A stretch of DNA of 64,000 bases from an uncultured Flavobacteriaceae bacterium (GTDB taxonomy: Bacteria > Bacteroidota > Bacteroidia > Flavobacteriales > Flavobacteriaceae), in assembly GCA_947494325.1 (NCBI GenBank), contig CANLUS010000006.1:124001-188000 (forward strand). Direction: 5' to 3'. Within the stretch, counting starts at the first letter, position 1. Each line of letters opens with the position of its first letter. Below are positions 54,795 through 63,231 of this stretch, piece after piece. Made by a program: the position numbers and the translations under genes. A model generated the notes under the pieces. That model made no database searches. It was not told where the DNA came from and saw only the letters and a list, made by a program, of their open reading frames with translations.

Positions 54795-54818
54795 AAAAGT
54801 CTCATAATGGAGACTTTT
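54795..54818 (-). terminator. Terminator of the DUF2795 gene
   Basis: On the minus strand, stem AAAAGTCTC (54795-54803) and GAGACTTTT (54810-54818) with a six-base loop, followed by a T-run (the A-run on the plus strand). It ends the transcript of the small acidic gene and keeps it apart from secA. Confidence 0.82.
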
Positions 54819-54823
54819 AAATT

Positions 54824-55045
54824 TTAATATTCATCTTCGTTCCAGAGAAAATCCTCATCTGTAGGATAGTCTGGCCATATTTCTTGAATTACTTCGTAAA
54901 TCTCTCCTTCATCCTCTATGGCTTGTAAATTTTCTACAACCTCTAGAGGGGCTCCAGTTCTAATTGCGTAATCTATTAATTCGTCTTTAGTCGCTGGCCA
55001 AGGAGCATCACTAAGATAAGATGCTAATTCTAATGTCCAATACAT
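54824..55045 (-). CDS. DUF2795 small acidic protein
   Basis: A 73-residue, very acidic protein (C-terminal DEDFLWNEDEY). Its core matches the DUF2795 family: YLSDAPWPATKDELIDYAIRTGAPLEVVENLQ, followed by IYEVIQEIWPDYPT. The family is widespread but has no assigned function. The gene has a full promoter and its own terminator, so it is a single-gene transcript. Confidence 0.85.
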   Translation of the reverse strand: MYWTLELASYLSDAPWPATKDELIDYAIRTGAPLEVVENLQAIEDEGEIYEVIQEIWPDYPTDEDFLWNEDEY

Positions 55046-55072
55046 AGCTTATAATCTATTTTTATTTTTTTG

Positions 55073-55102
55073 CAAATGTAATTTTTTTGAGCAAAAAAGC
55101 AA
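55073..55102 (-). promoter_or_regulatory. Promoter of the DUF2795 gene
   Basis: On the minus strand the -7 element TACATTTG (55073-55080) and the -33 TTG (55100-55102) are 19 bases apart, a full consensus match. The leader is about 22 bases. Confidence 0.75.
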
Positions 55103-55157
55103 GTTTTTTATACACTATTTTTAAAATAATAAAAAGAACGTTGTTTTTAATCAAATT

Positions 55158-55736
55158 TTAAGAGTCGATTTTTGATGGAATCCATGGAATCTCGACAGCC
55201 TTATTATCGAGAGTCAATTTCCGTGCCAATACAAAAAGATAGTCAGAAAGTCTGTTTAAGTATTGCAAAATTGAAGTGTCAATAGATTCATTTTGATCTA
55301 GTTGCACGGCTAAACGTTCTGCTCTTCGACAAACACATCGTGCAATGTGACAGAATGACACGGTTTGATGTCCTCCCGGTAATATAAAATTTGTCATTTG
55401 AGGTAATAGCTTATCCATTGCATCAATTTCTTGCTCAAGGAATGAAATGTCATGAGAAGAAATCTTGTGAATATTTAGTCGATCCTTACCATTCTTTAAT
55501 TTTTCCTTTTCAGGAGGGGTAGCTAACATGGCTCCTAGCGTGAAAAGTTCATTTTGTATTTTGAGCAAAGTACTGGAAGTTCTATTGTCTATTTTTTGAT
55601 CCCGAATTAATCCAATATATGAGTTTAGCTCATCAGTGGTTCCATAGGCTTCTATTCGTAAATGATGTTTAGGAACACGAGTTCCGCCATATAGGGCGGT
55701 AGTGCCCTTGTCACCAGTTTTAGTATAAATTTTCAT
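55158..55736 (-). CDS. Cob(I)alamin adenosyltransferase, PduO type
   Basis: Makes adenosylcobalamin from cob(I)alamin and ATP. 192 residues. The PduO/ATR signature at the N-terminus is TKTGDKGTTALYGGTRVPKHHLRIEAYGTTDELN, and the C-terminal helices include RCVCRRAERLAVQLD and LNRLSDYLFVLAR, where the ATP- and cobalamin-contacting residues lie. It supports a coenzyme-B12 route together with meaB at 10 kb, although a methylmalonyl-CoA mutase is not in this window. It has a 50-base gap from the next upstream gene, with no obvious promoter. Confidence 0.95.
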   Translation of the reverse strand: MKIYTKTGDKGTTALYGGTRVPKHHLRIEAYGTTDELNSYIGLIRDQKIDNRTSSTLLKIQNELFTLGAMLATPPEKEKLKNGKDRLNIHKISSHDISFLEQEIDAMDKLLPQMTNFILPGGHQTVSFCHIARCVCRRAERLAVQLDQNESIDTSILQYLNRLSDYLFVLARKLTLDNKAVEIPWIPSKIDS

Positions 55737-55804
55737 GATGTTGTCTTTGTTAATTTTTCTAAAATTTAAGATGTTTCACATCTATAGTATTTTTTTGATC
55801 TGAT

Positions 55805-56587
55805 TTAAACCCTTATCATAAAATGCTGTTTAGGTTGTTCTTTTCGAAAGCTAACAATCCCCCAACGAAATGTGTCAATTGATACAGTAACTTTTGGATG
55901 ATTTTTTATATGGTTCCAAGCAGCCAACATTTCTTTACTCCAATAAATGTCATCAAACACAAATATTGAATTATTATGAATGCTTTTGAGACATTGTTCA
56001 AAATAATCGATTGTTGGTTGTTTTTGATGATTTCCATCAAAATAAATAAAATCAAATGAATTTTCACCGAGTACTTTGGGTAATGTTTTGTTAAAATTCC
56101 CAATCTCAATCATTATAGAATCAAATTTAAAATACTCAAAATTTTCTTCTGCAATTGCGACAGTATTTTTGCAACCTTCTAAAGTTGTAATTTTTGTGTT
56201 TGGATTGGCTAAATGCATACTTGCCGTTGCCATACCTAATGAAGTTCCAATTTCTAAAATAGCATTTGGTTTCAAATATGCAATGAGTCTACCAAGTAAT
56301 TGAGCTCGTTTTCTCGAGATACCTGCATTTTTAGCAATCTTGGAGATCATTCGTTTATTGTTATCAAATTTCTTTGATCCAGCTCCAAAATCTTCTGAAG
56401 TAATGATTTTATGGTTTTTGAGTAGACGTTGGCTGTATTCATGAAAAATGGGATACCAATCTTTGTTTTCAGTGTCATAAAAGCATTCAGATATGAGTTT
56501 AAATACAAAAGGAGAATGCACTCCATGATGATTAGTGGATTTCAGAAGAAAGCGAAAATATGATTGTATTTGAAAAAGCATAGGCAT
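55805..56587 (-). CDS. Class I SAM-dependent methyltransferase (O-methyltransferase-like)
   Basis: A 260-residue protein; the start at 56587 (MPMLFQIQSYFRFLLKS) is preferred over 56632, which would add residues of unlikely composition. Motif I, AILEIGTSLGMATASM, is near residue 105, with KITTLEGCKN (motif II) and FIYFDGNHQK (motif III/metal-like loop) following. The arrangement resembles COMT/CCoAMT-type methyltransferases. Substrate unknown. It lies immediately beside the polysaccharide locus but on the opposite strand, so involvement in sugar methylation is only a possibility. Confidence 0.83.
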   Translation of the reverse strand: MPMLFQIQSYFRFLLKSTNHHGVHSPFVFKLISECFYDTENKDWYPIFHEYSQRLLKNHKIITSEDFGAGSKKFDNNKRMISKIAKNAGISRKRAQLLGRLIAYLKPNAILEIGTSLGMATASMHLANPNTKITTLEGCKNTVAIAEENFEYFKFDSIMIEIGNFNKTLPKVLGENSFDFIYFDGNHQKQPTIDYFEQCLKSIHNNSIFVFDDIYWSKEMLAAWNHIKNHPKVTVSIDTFRWGIVSFRKEQPKQHFMIRV

Positions 56588-56640
56588 ATTTAACGTGTCG
56601 AAAATAGGGAGAAATATTATTTTAATACACAATTAAAAAT

Positions 56641-56648
56641 TATATTTG
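56641..56648 (+). promoter_or_regulatory. Candidate -7 element for the polysaccharide locus
   Basis: TATATTTG, an exact TAnnTTTG match, 24 bases upstream of the Wza-like gene start. This is probably the principal promoter of the locus; the -33 TTG is not clear. Confidence 0.5.
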
Positions 56649-56671
56649 CCGTTGGAATAAAAAATAATTTA

Positions 56672-57457
56672 ATGCGCAAACAATTATTAAAAATTTTACT
56701 TCTTCTTGTGGTAACTTCGTGCATACCGAAGAAAGATCTAGTATACTTTCAAGGTGAATCGAGTTTTAGTGCTGACGCTGATAAAATATTGAATGAACCA
56801 TATAAGTTACAGGTAAATGATATTCTTGATATACGTATAAAAGCTGCAGATGAAAAGTTAGTGGCTTTGTTTAGTCAATCTAATCAACAATCAAGTTTAG
56901 CAAATCAGATTACCGAGGAGAATGTTTATTTTAATTCTTATAGTGTAGATAGGTTTGGTGCCATTCGATTGCCATATATTGGAGAATTGAATGTACTTGG
57001 CTTTACCCAAAAAGAAGTAAGAGAAAAAATTGAAGCTAAACTCAGGAGCTATTTCAAAGATCCAAATGATTTCTTCGTTACAATAAAATTAGCCGGAATC
57101 CGATTTACCGTTATAGGTGAAGTTGTTAATCCTGGCGTTGTTGTATTATTTCAAAATCAAGTTAGTCTAGTTGAAGCTTTGGCAAGTGCAGGAGATATTG
57201 TATTAACAGGCAATAGAAAAAGAGTCGTGGTTTTAAGACGAAACGAGGATGGTGTAAAGAAAATGGTTGTCGACCTGACGGATGTGAATATGTTTAATTC
57301 TAGTATGTATTATATTGAATCGAATGATGTGATATATGTTGAACCTTTAAAACAAAAATCTTGGGGTACCGGTGCAACTGGTTCTCAAACATTTTCTACG
57401 TTGCTCTCGGTTTTTTCTTTGGTCACTACCTCAATTTTATTAATAAGAAGCTTTTAA
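56672..57457 (+). CDS. Polysaccharide biosynthesis/export protein (Wza-like lipoprotein)
   Basis: A 261-residue outer-membrane lipoprotein with a lipobox Cys at residue 17 (VVTSC). The Poly_export domain is near 45-135 (YKLQVNDILDIRIKAADE, FGAIRLPYIGELNVLGFTQ) and an SLBB-like domain at about 140-215 (FTVIGEVVNPGVVVLFQNQVSLVEALASAGDI). The hydrophobic C-terminus (about 240-261, FSTLLSVFSLVTTSILLIRSF) may be a membrane helix. Wza-type proteins form the outer-membrane export channel for capsule or exopolysaccharide. It heads the locus and is three bases from the tyrosine kinase gene. Confidence 0.92.
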   Translation: MRKQLLKILLLLVVTSCIPKKDLVYFQGESSFSADADKILNEPYKLQVNDILDIRIKAADEKLVALFSQSNQQSSLANQITEENVYFNSYSVDRFGAIRLPYIGELNVLGFTQKEVREKIEAKLRSYFKDPNDFFVTIKLAGIRFTVIGEVVNPGVVVLFQNQVSLVEALASAGDIVLTGNRKRVVVLRRNEDGVKKMVVDLTDVNMFNSSMYYIESNDVIYVEPLKQKSWGTGATGSQTFSTLLSVFSLVTTSILLIRSF

Positions 57458-57460
57458 TCT

Positions 57461-59914
57461 ATGGCAAAGTTTAGCAAGTTAGATTTTGATTTAGATGAAA
57501 TTAAATCCTTTGATGTAAAGGAGTATATCTTAAAGGTTATTTCACATTGGAAACTATTCTGTGCCATGCTGTTATTATCTTTGATCGTCGCATTTTACGT
57601 GAATAAACGAAAAAAAAGAATATATAGTTTAAATAGTACGATTGCTGTAAAAGAAGAAACGAATCCATTATTTAATTCAAGTACTAATATTGCATTTAAC
57701 TGGGGTGGGCCGAGTGATAAGGTAGAAACCATTATTACCATATTACAATCTAGAACACATAATGAAAAAGTAGTAAAAAAATTGAAGTATTATATCACCT
57801 ATCTAAAAGATGGTTCTTTTAGAAAGGAAGATGTTTATGGTAGTACCCCTTTTATAGTCGAACTCGATTCAATTAGGTCTCACCTTTTGAATGTTCCAGT
57901 TAAGATTGAATTTTTAGACAATAGTCAAGTTGCAATTTCGGTGGATTTTGATAAAGATCAAGTTAGTTTGATAAACTACCGAACAAATGAAATAAGATCT
58001 AAAGACGTAGAAAATAAGAATTATGTCAAGACATTTGATGTAAATGAAGTTATAGATTTTCCGTTTGGTAAGTTTAAAATAGTCAATCAAACGAAGGGTT
58101 TTGATGTGCCAAAAGGAACATTTTATGTTTTGTTCAAAAGTTTCAATGCCACCGTAAGCTCGTATCAAAACATCAATGCGTCGACAATTAAAAAAGGAAC
58201 ATCCTTAATTCAATTGGAATTGAAAGGGACCAATAAAAGAAAGATTGAGGACTATATTAATACTACTGTAGAAATACTTGACTTAGATCAGAAAACTCAA
58301 AAAATTAAGTACGCTACAAAAACCAAAGAGTATATCGATACGGTCTTTGATTTAGCTGACAATGATTTAAAGGATATTGAGAAGGATTTAGGTGATTTCA
58401 AAGAGAGAAATAAGGTATATAACTTAAGTGTTGAAGGTGCACGTCTATTGGAAGAAATCTCTGAACTTGATAGTAGACAAGAGCAAATTAAAAATAGACT
58501 TCAATATTTTAAAAATTTACAAAGTTATATTTCTACTAACAAGGAATTTGGTGATAATATTTTAGCTCCGGTAAATGTAAATATTGAAGATGCTAATATT
58601 TCAAAAAACATTGTTGAATTGGTTGAACTATCCAAACAAAAGAAAAGTTTGGAAGGGACGGTAACTTCTAATTATCCAGGATTAAAGAGAATCAATGATA
58701 ACATTGAGATTACCAGAAATGTTGTTTTAGAAAACTTAGAAAACTTAAATGAAGCAACAGGCGAAAATCTAAAAAACTTAAATAAAAGAATTGGTACTTA
58801 TAAATCAAGATTAAATTCATTACCGAAGAAAGAACAAGGGTTAGTGAAGTTTGAACGTAATTATAATCTTACAGCTGCCAATTACGAATATTTAAAGCAA
58901 AAACAATACGAAGCTGGTACGGCAATAGCGGCAAATGTTTCCGACATAAAGATTTTGGATAAGGCCTTGGATGTAGGGCAGGCACCAATTAGCCCAAATA
59001 CAAGATTAAACTACCTAATTGCAGCTATGTTAGGTTTCGGAATTCCTTTTTTGTATGTATTGGTTAAGGAAGCACTCAATAATAAAATCTTGACAGTAGA
59101 AGAGATTGAAAAAATTTATGATGTACCAGTATTAGGTGTGATCGGAAGTAGTAAATTAGATAATTACCTTGCTGTTTTTAACAAGCCAAAATCACAAATT
59201 GCGGAGTCGTTTCGTGCATTGAGGTCAAATATCCAATTCTTGTTTAAGAAAGAAAGTGATTCGAAAACAATCGTTGTGACCTCATCTGTTAGTGGAGAAG
59301 GGAAAACATTGACCTCTATTAATATGGCTTCAGTATTTGCCATGAGTGATAAAAAAACAATTCTTTTAGGTTTGGATTTAAGAAAGCCTAAATTACATAT
59401 GGATTTTGATATTTCAAATGAAAAAGGAGCCGTCAACTATTTAATTGGGCAAGATGAAATTAAAGATATTATTCAAACGACTCGTATTCCTAACTTAGAT
59501 ATTATAACTTCAGGTCCAATTCCGCCAAACCCATCTGAGTTATTATTGAATGATTCGACAAAAGAAATGATGGGGTATTTGAAAAAGGAGTACGATTATA
59601 TAATTATTGATACACCTCCAATTGGTTTGGTTGCTGACGCTTTCGAATTGTTTAAGTATGCTGATGCAACCGTCTATATTATTAGGCAAAATTACACGCA
59701 AAAAGGCATGCCTAAAATGATTGATGATAAATATAAGAATGGTGAGGTAAAGAACATAAGTTACGTTTTAAATGATTTTTCAGCCAAAGATACTTACGGC
59801 TATGGATATGGTTACGGTTATGGATATGGTTATGGATATGGTTATGGAAAATATGGAAACGGTTATCATGAAATAGAAAAGAAACCTTGGTATAAAAGGA
59901 TATTAAAAGTTTAA
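57461..59914 (+). CDS. Polysaccharide co-polymerase/tyrosine autokinase (Wzc-like)
   Basis: An 817-residue inner-membrane protein that regulates polymer chain length and export. It has a first membrane helix at about 30-49 (WKLFCAMLLLSLIVAFYVNK), a long periplasmic Wzz/GNVR part rich in coiled coil, and a second helix at about 515-535. The cytosolic BY-kinase has Walker A SSVSGEGKTLTS near 607-618, Walker A' LLGLDLRKPKLHMDF near 635 and Walker B YIIIDTPPIGLVADAFEL near 713. The C-terminal tail has nine Tyr-Gly pairs (779-796) plus further tyrosines, expected to be the autophosphorylation cluster. This tail is unusual in being a perfect dipeptide repeat. Confidence 0.93.
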   Translation: MAKFSKLDFDLDEIKSFDVKEYILKVISHWKLFCAMLLLSLIVAFYVNKRKKRIYSLNSTIAVKEETNPLFNSSTNIAFNWGGPSDKVETIITILQSRTHNEKVVKKLKYYITYLKDGSFRKEDVYGSTPFIVELDSIRSHLLNVPVKIEFLDNSQVAISVDFDKDQVSLINYRTNEIRSKDVENKNYVKTFDVNEVIDFPFGKFKIVNQTKGFDVPKGTFYVLFKSFNATVSSYQNINASTIKKGTSLIQLELKGTNKRKIEDYINTTVEILDLDQKTQKIKYATKTKEYIDTVFDLADNDLKDIEKDLGDFKERNKVYNLSVEGARLLEEISELDSRQEQIKNRLQYFKNLQSYISTNKEFGDNILAPVNVNIEDANISKNIVELVELSKQKKSLEGTVTSNYPGLKRINDNIEITRNVVLENLENLNEATGENLKNLNKRIGTYKSRLNSLPKKEQGLVKFERNYNLTAANYEYLKQKQYEAGTAIAANVSDIKILDKALDVGQAPISPNTRLNYLIAAMLGFGIPFLYVLVKEALNNKILTVEEIEKIYDVPVLGVIGSSKLDNYLAVFNKPKSQIAESFRALRSNIQFLFKKESDSKTIVVTSSVSGEGKTLTSINMASVFAMSDKKTILLGLDLRKPKLHMDFDISNEKGAVNYLIGQDEIKDIIQTTRIPNLDIITSGPIPPNPSELLLNDSTKEMMGYLKKEYDYIIIDTPPIGLVADAFELFKYADATVYIIRQNYTQKGMPKMIDDKYKNGEVKNISYVLNDFSAKDTYGYGYGYGYGYGYGYGYGKYGNGYHEIEKKPWYKRILKV
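59795..59848 (+). repeat. Tyr-Gly hexanucleotide tandem repeat in the kinase tail
   Basis: Nine 6-base units of the type TAYGGN in frame, with a 12-base sub-pattern TATGGATATGGT. Each unit adds one Tyr-Gly pair, so slipping by whole units keeps the reading frame and changes only the number of tyrosines. Confidence 0.85.
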
Positions 59915-59931
59915 TTGATCCGTTATAATTT

Positions 59932-60558
59932 ATGATATCTAAAAAACAATTGTTTTTAAAAAGAATTTTTGATTTTATAGTATCATTGATGGGGTTGTTT
60001 TTTTTAGGTTTTCCGTTGATCATTTTGATCGTTATCGCGTCGTGTTCAACTCAAAGTTTTGGTATTTTTACTCAGACAAGAGTAGGTCAGCACGGAAATT
60101 TATTTGTGATATATAAGATTAAAACAATGCGAAATAGTAATGTAGCCGTAAATTCTGAATTAGGGAAGTTGGATTCATTTGGGATCACTTTACAGAATGA
60201 TAAAAGATTGACTAAGTTTGGTAAATTTCTTCGAAGGTCGAAGTTAGATGAAATACCACAGTTATTTAATGTATTTATAGGGAATATGAGTATTGTGGGA
60301 CCTAGGCCAGACATTATAGGTTATGCTGACAATTTGAAGGAAGAAGAGCGAATTATTTTAATGGTAAAACCTGGAATTACTGGCCCTGCGACATTGGCTT
60401 TTAAAAATGAAGAAGAATTATTATCTAATACTGAAGATCCCGTTCAATATAATAACGAAGTAGTATATCCACAAAAAGTTAAACTAAATATCAAGTATAT
60501 TCGAGATTGGTCTTTTAAAAAAGATCTGATCTATATAAATCAAACAATTTTTAATTAA
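59932..60558 (+). CDS. Sugar transferase (initiating glycosyltransferase)
   Basis: A 208-residue bacterial sugar transferase that starts assembly of a repeat unit by transferring a sugar phosphate to the undecaprenyl carrier. It has one N-terminal membrane helix (FDFIVSLMGLFFLGFPLIILIVIAS) and the conserved catalytic core: FTQTRVGQHGNLFVIYKIKTMR, FGKFLRRSKLDEIPQLFNVFIGNMSIVGPRPD, and MVKPGITGPATLAFKNEE. It lacks the long N-terminal membrane region of WbaP, so it is a short monotopic-type member. It is 17 bases after the kinase gene and clearly in the same locus. Confidence 0.92.
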   Translation: MISKKQLFLKRIFDFIVSLMGLFFLGFPLIILIVIASCSTQSFGIFTQTRVGQHGNLFVIYKIKTMRNSNVAVNSELGKLDSFGITLQNDKRLTKFGKFLRRSKLDEIPQLFNVFIGNMSIVGPRPDIIGYADNLKEEERIILMVKPGITGPATLAFKNEEELLSNTEDPVQYNNEVVYPQKVKLNIKYIRDWSFKKDLIYINQTIFN

Positions 60559-60581
60559 ATTTGCCTCTTAAAAAAAAATAA

Positions 60582-61883
60582 ATGAAAAATCCAAAAATTG
60601 CTATTATAGGTTTAGGCTATGTAGGTTTACCTCTAGCTGTTGAATTTGCAAAAAAGTATCAAGTAATCGGTTTTGATATCAACAAAAAAAGAATTTTAGA
60701 ATTAAGAAATGCGAACGATACAACTTTAGAAACGTCTTCAGATGAATTAAAAAGTGTTAATGTAAGTTCTTTTGAAGAAGTGACAAAAAATTCAACAGGT
60801 TTATGGTTGACGGATAATGTTGATGAATTAAAAGAATCGAATTTTTATATAGTGACTGTACCAACACCAGTTGATAAGAGTAATCGACCTGACTTAACAC
60901 CGCTATATAAAGCTAGTGAAACTGTCGGAAATATTTTAAAAAAGGATGATATCGTTGTTTATGAATCTACTGTTTTTCCTGGAGCGACTGAAGATGAATG
61001 TATTCCTATACTAGAAAGGGTATCAGGATTAACATTTAATAAAGATTTCTTTGCAGGGTATTCTCCCGAAAGAATAAACCCAGGAGATAAAAAGCACACA
61101 GTTACGAAAATATTAAAAGTAACTTCAGGATCTACCCCAGAGATTGGGAAATATATAGATGATGTTTATAAATCAATCATTGTGGCTGGAACACACCTAG
61201 CACCTTCTATAAAAGTGGCAGAAGCAGCGAAAGTTATAGAAAATTCTCAAAGAGATATTAACATCGCCTTTGTAAATGAATTATCAAAGATTTTTCGCTT
61301 AATGAATATTGATACGAATGAGGTCTTGGAAGCCGCCGGTACAAAGTGGAATTTCTTACCTTTTAGACCTGGATTAGTTGGAGGACACTGTATTGGTGTT
61401 GATCCATATTATTTAGCCCAAAAAGCAATGGAATTAGGATATAATCCAGAAATTATTTTAGCGGGAAGACGTTTGAATGATAGCATGGGGCCATTTGTTT
61501 CTCAGGAAACAGTTAAAATGATGATCCAAAAAGGAATTACTATTAAAAACGCAAACGTATTAGTTCTAGGAATTACGTTTAAAGAGGATTGTCCAGATAT
61601 CAGAAATTCGCGTGCTATAGATATTGTTGAAGAATTAGTTACATATGGTGTCAATGTAGATGTTTTTGATCCTTGGGCCACTGTGTCTGCAGTTAAACAC
61701 GAATATGGTATTGATTTAATATCTTCTAAAAATGAAATTAAAAAGAAGTACGATGGAGTGATTATTGCCGTTTCTCATAAAGAATTTAAGGAGATAGATT
61801 TAAATGATTATTTAGCTGACGCGAACGTCATTTTTGATGTTAAAGCAACATTGCCTAAGGATAAATCCCATACTAGACTATAA
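60582..61883 (+). CDS. UDP-sugar 6-dehydrogenase (UDP-HexNAc type, WbpO/TviB-like)
   Basis: A 433-residue nucleotide sugar dehydrogenase that oxidises C6 of a UDP-HexNAc to the uronic acid. The Rossmann motif IAIIGLGYVGLPLAVEFAKK opens the sequence. It has VPTPVDKSNRPDLTPL, and the catalytic cysteine lies in GLVGGHCIGVDPYYLAQKA near residue 269. The pattern (VGLPLA, PVD, GGHCIGVDPYY) is of the UDP-N-acetyl-sugar branch, unlike the Ugd-type gene downstream. The product is probably UDP-GalNAcA or a related uronate for the polymer. It is 11 bases from the next gene. Confidence 0.9.
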   Translation: MKNPKIAIIGLGYVGLPLAVEFAKKYQVIGFDINKKRILELRNANDTTLETSSDELKSVNVSSFEEVTKNSTGLWLTDNVDELKESNFYIVTVPTPVDKSNRPDLTPLYKASETVGNILKKDDIVVYESTVFPGATEDECIPILERVSGLTFNKDFFAGYSPERINPGDKKHTVTKILKVTSGSTPEIGKYIDDVYKSIIVAGTHLAPSIKVAEAAKVIENSQRDINIAFVNELSKIFRLMNIDTNEVLEAAGTKWNFLPFRPGLVGGHCIGVDPYYLAQKAMELGYNPEIILAGRRLNDSMGPFVSQETVKMMIQKGITIKNANVLVLGITFKEDCPDIRNSRAIDIVEELVTYGVNVDVFDPWATVSAVKHEYGIDLISSKNEIKKKYDGVIIAVSHKEFKEIDLNDYLADANVIFDVKATLPKDKSHTRL

Positions 61884-61894
61884 AACGTTAAAGA

Positions 61895-63211
61895 ATGAAT
61901 TTAACAGTTATTGGTACTGGATATGTTGGTTTGGTGACGGGAACATGTCTTGCTGACATGGGAAATAACGTAATCTGTGCTGATATCAATAAAGAGAAAG
62001 TTGAAAAAATGAAACAAGGTTTGGTTCCCATATATGAACCAAATTTAGACGAACTATTTCATAAAAACATACAAGGTAAGAGACTTCATTTTACGACGAA
62101 GTTAGAAGAAGCAATTAAACATTCAAATGTAATCTTTCTGGCATTACCAACACCGCAAGGTGAGGATGGGTCAGCAGATTTGTCTTATGTTGAAAGCGTA
62201 GCGCATGAGCTGGGGACGTTGATTGAAGATTATAAAATTATTATCAATAAGAGTACGGTACCCATTGGAACCTCTGATCTTGTAAAGAAAATAATTTCGA
62301 GTCACACGAAGGTTCCATTTGATGTTGTGTCCAACCCAGAATTCTTACGAGAAGGATTTGCAGTTAAAGATTTTATGGAACCTCAGCGTATTATCATTGG
62401 ATCGTCTAGTGAAAAGGCAAAAGAGGTTTTAACTCAGCTATATAAACCTTTCATAGATGTTAATAGACCTATTATTTTTATGGATGAACGTTCTTCAGAA
62501 TTAACCAAGTATGCTTCCAATAACTTTTTGGCTACCAAGATTACTTTTATGAATGAAATTGCCAATTTATGCGAAATTATAGGGGCTGATGTTGATAAAG
62601 TGCGAATGGGTATGGGTTCGGATAACAGAATAGGAAATCGGTTTTTATATCCGGGAATTGGTTATGGAGGCTCTTGCTTTCCAAAAGATGTGAATGCTCT
62701 TGTAAAATCGAGTGATGAATCTGGATATGATTTTAAAATTTTAAAGTCAGTACTTGAAATAAATAGAAAACAAAAAAAATCTTTAGTTCCTAAGCTTTTA
62801 AAGTACTTTGAAAACGATTTATCAAATAGAAAAATTGCCATATGGGGTTTAGCATTTAAACCGAATACAGATGACATAAGAGAAGCACCGGCTATAGATG
62901 TAATTAATGAACTTTTATTAATGAAGGCTTCAATTTCAGTTTATGATCCAAAGGCAATGCCGAATATGAAATGTATCTATGATGATAAAATCCATTTTGG
63001 TGAAAACGCCTATGATATATTGGAAGATGCTGACTGTTTGTTAGTTTGTACAGAATGGAGTGAATTCATTTCTCCTGATTTTAATAAAATGAAAGTATTA
63101 CTGAAAGAACCTGTTATTTTTGACGGCAGAAACATTTTTGATCTAGAAACAATGAGGAAAAATGAGTTTCATTATGTCTCAGTCGGTAGACGAATTATTC
63201 AAGGTGATTAA
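61895..63211 (+). CDS. UDP-glucose 6-dehydrogenase (Ugd-like)
   Basis: A 438-residue dehydrogenase converting UDP-glucose to UDP-glucuronate with NAD. Motifs: LTVIGTGYVGLVTGTCLADMGN at the start, LPTPQGEDGSADLSYV, SNPEFLREGFAVKDFMEPQRI, and the catalytic cysteine in GYGGSCFPKDVNAL near residue 261. The Ugd branch is separate from the upstream UDP-HexNAc dehydrogenase: here the loop is FLREG and the cysteine is in GGSCFPKD. It is upstream of a probable UDP-glucuronate epimerase, so the pathway UDP-Glc to UDP-GlcA to UDP-GalA is a sensible reading. Confidence 0.93.
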   Translation: MNLTVIGTGYVGLVTGTCLADMGNNVICADINKEKVEKMKQGLVPIYEPNLDELFHKNIQGKRLHFTTKLEEAIKHSNVIFLALPTPQGEDGSADLSYVESVAHELGTLIEDYKIIINKSTVPIGTSDLVKKIISSHTKVPFDVVSNPEFLREGFAVKDFMEPQRIIIGSSSEKAKEVLTQLYKPFIDVNRPIIFMDERSSELTKYASNNFLATKITFMNEIANLCEIIGADVDKVRMGMGSDNRIGNRFLYPGIGYGGSCFPKDVNALVKSSDESGYDFKILKSVLEINRKQKKSLVPKLLKYFENDLSNRKIAIWGLAFKPNTDDIREAPAIDVINELLLMKASISVYDPKAMPNMKCIYDDKIHFGENAYDILEDADCLLVCTEWSEFISPDFNKMKVLLKEPVIFDGRNIFDLETMRKNEFHYVSVGRRIIQGD

Positions 63212-63231
63212 TTATATAATTATAATAAGAA

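Noticed and set aside
59795-59848. The regular repeat as a CRISPR-like or intergenic array
   Set aside because: Units are six bases, in frame and inside a coding region; they translate to Tyr-Gly pairs.
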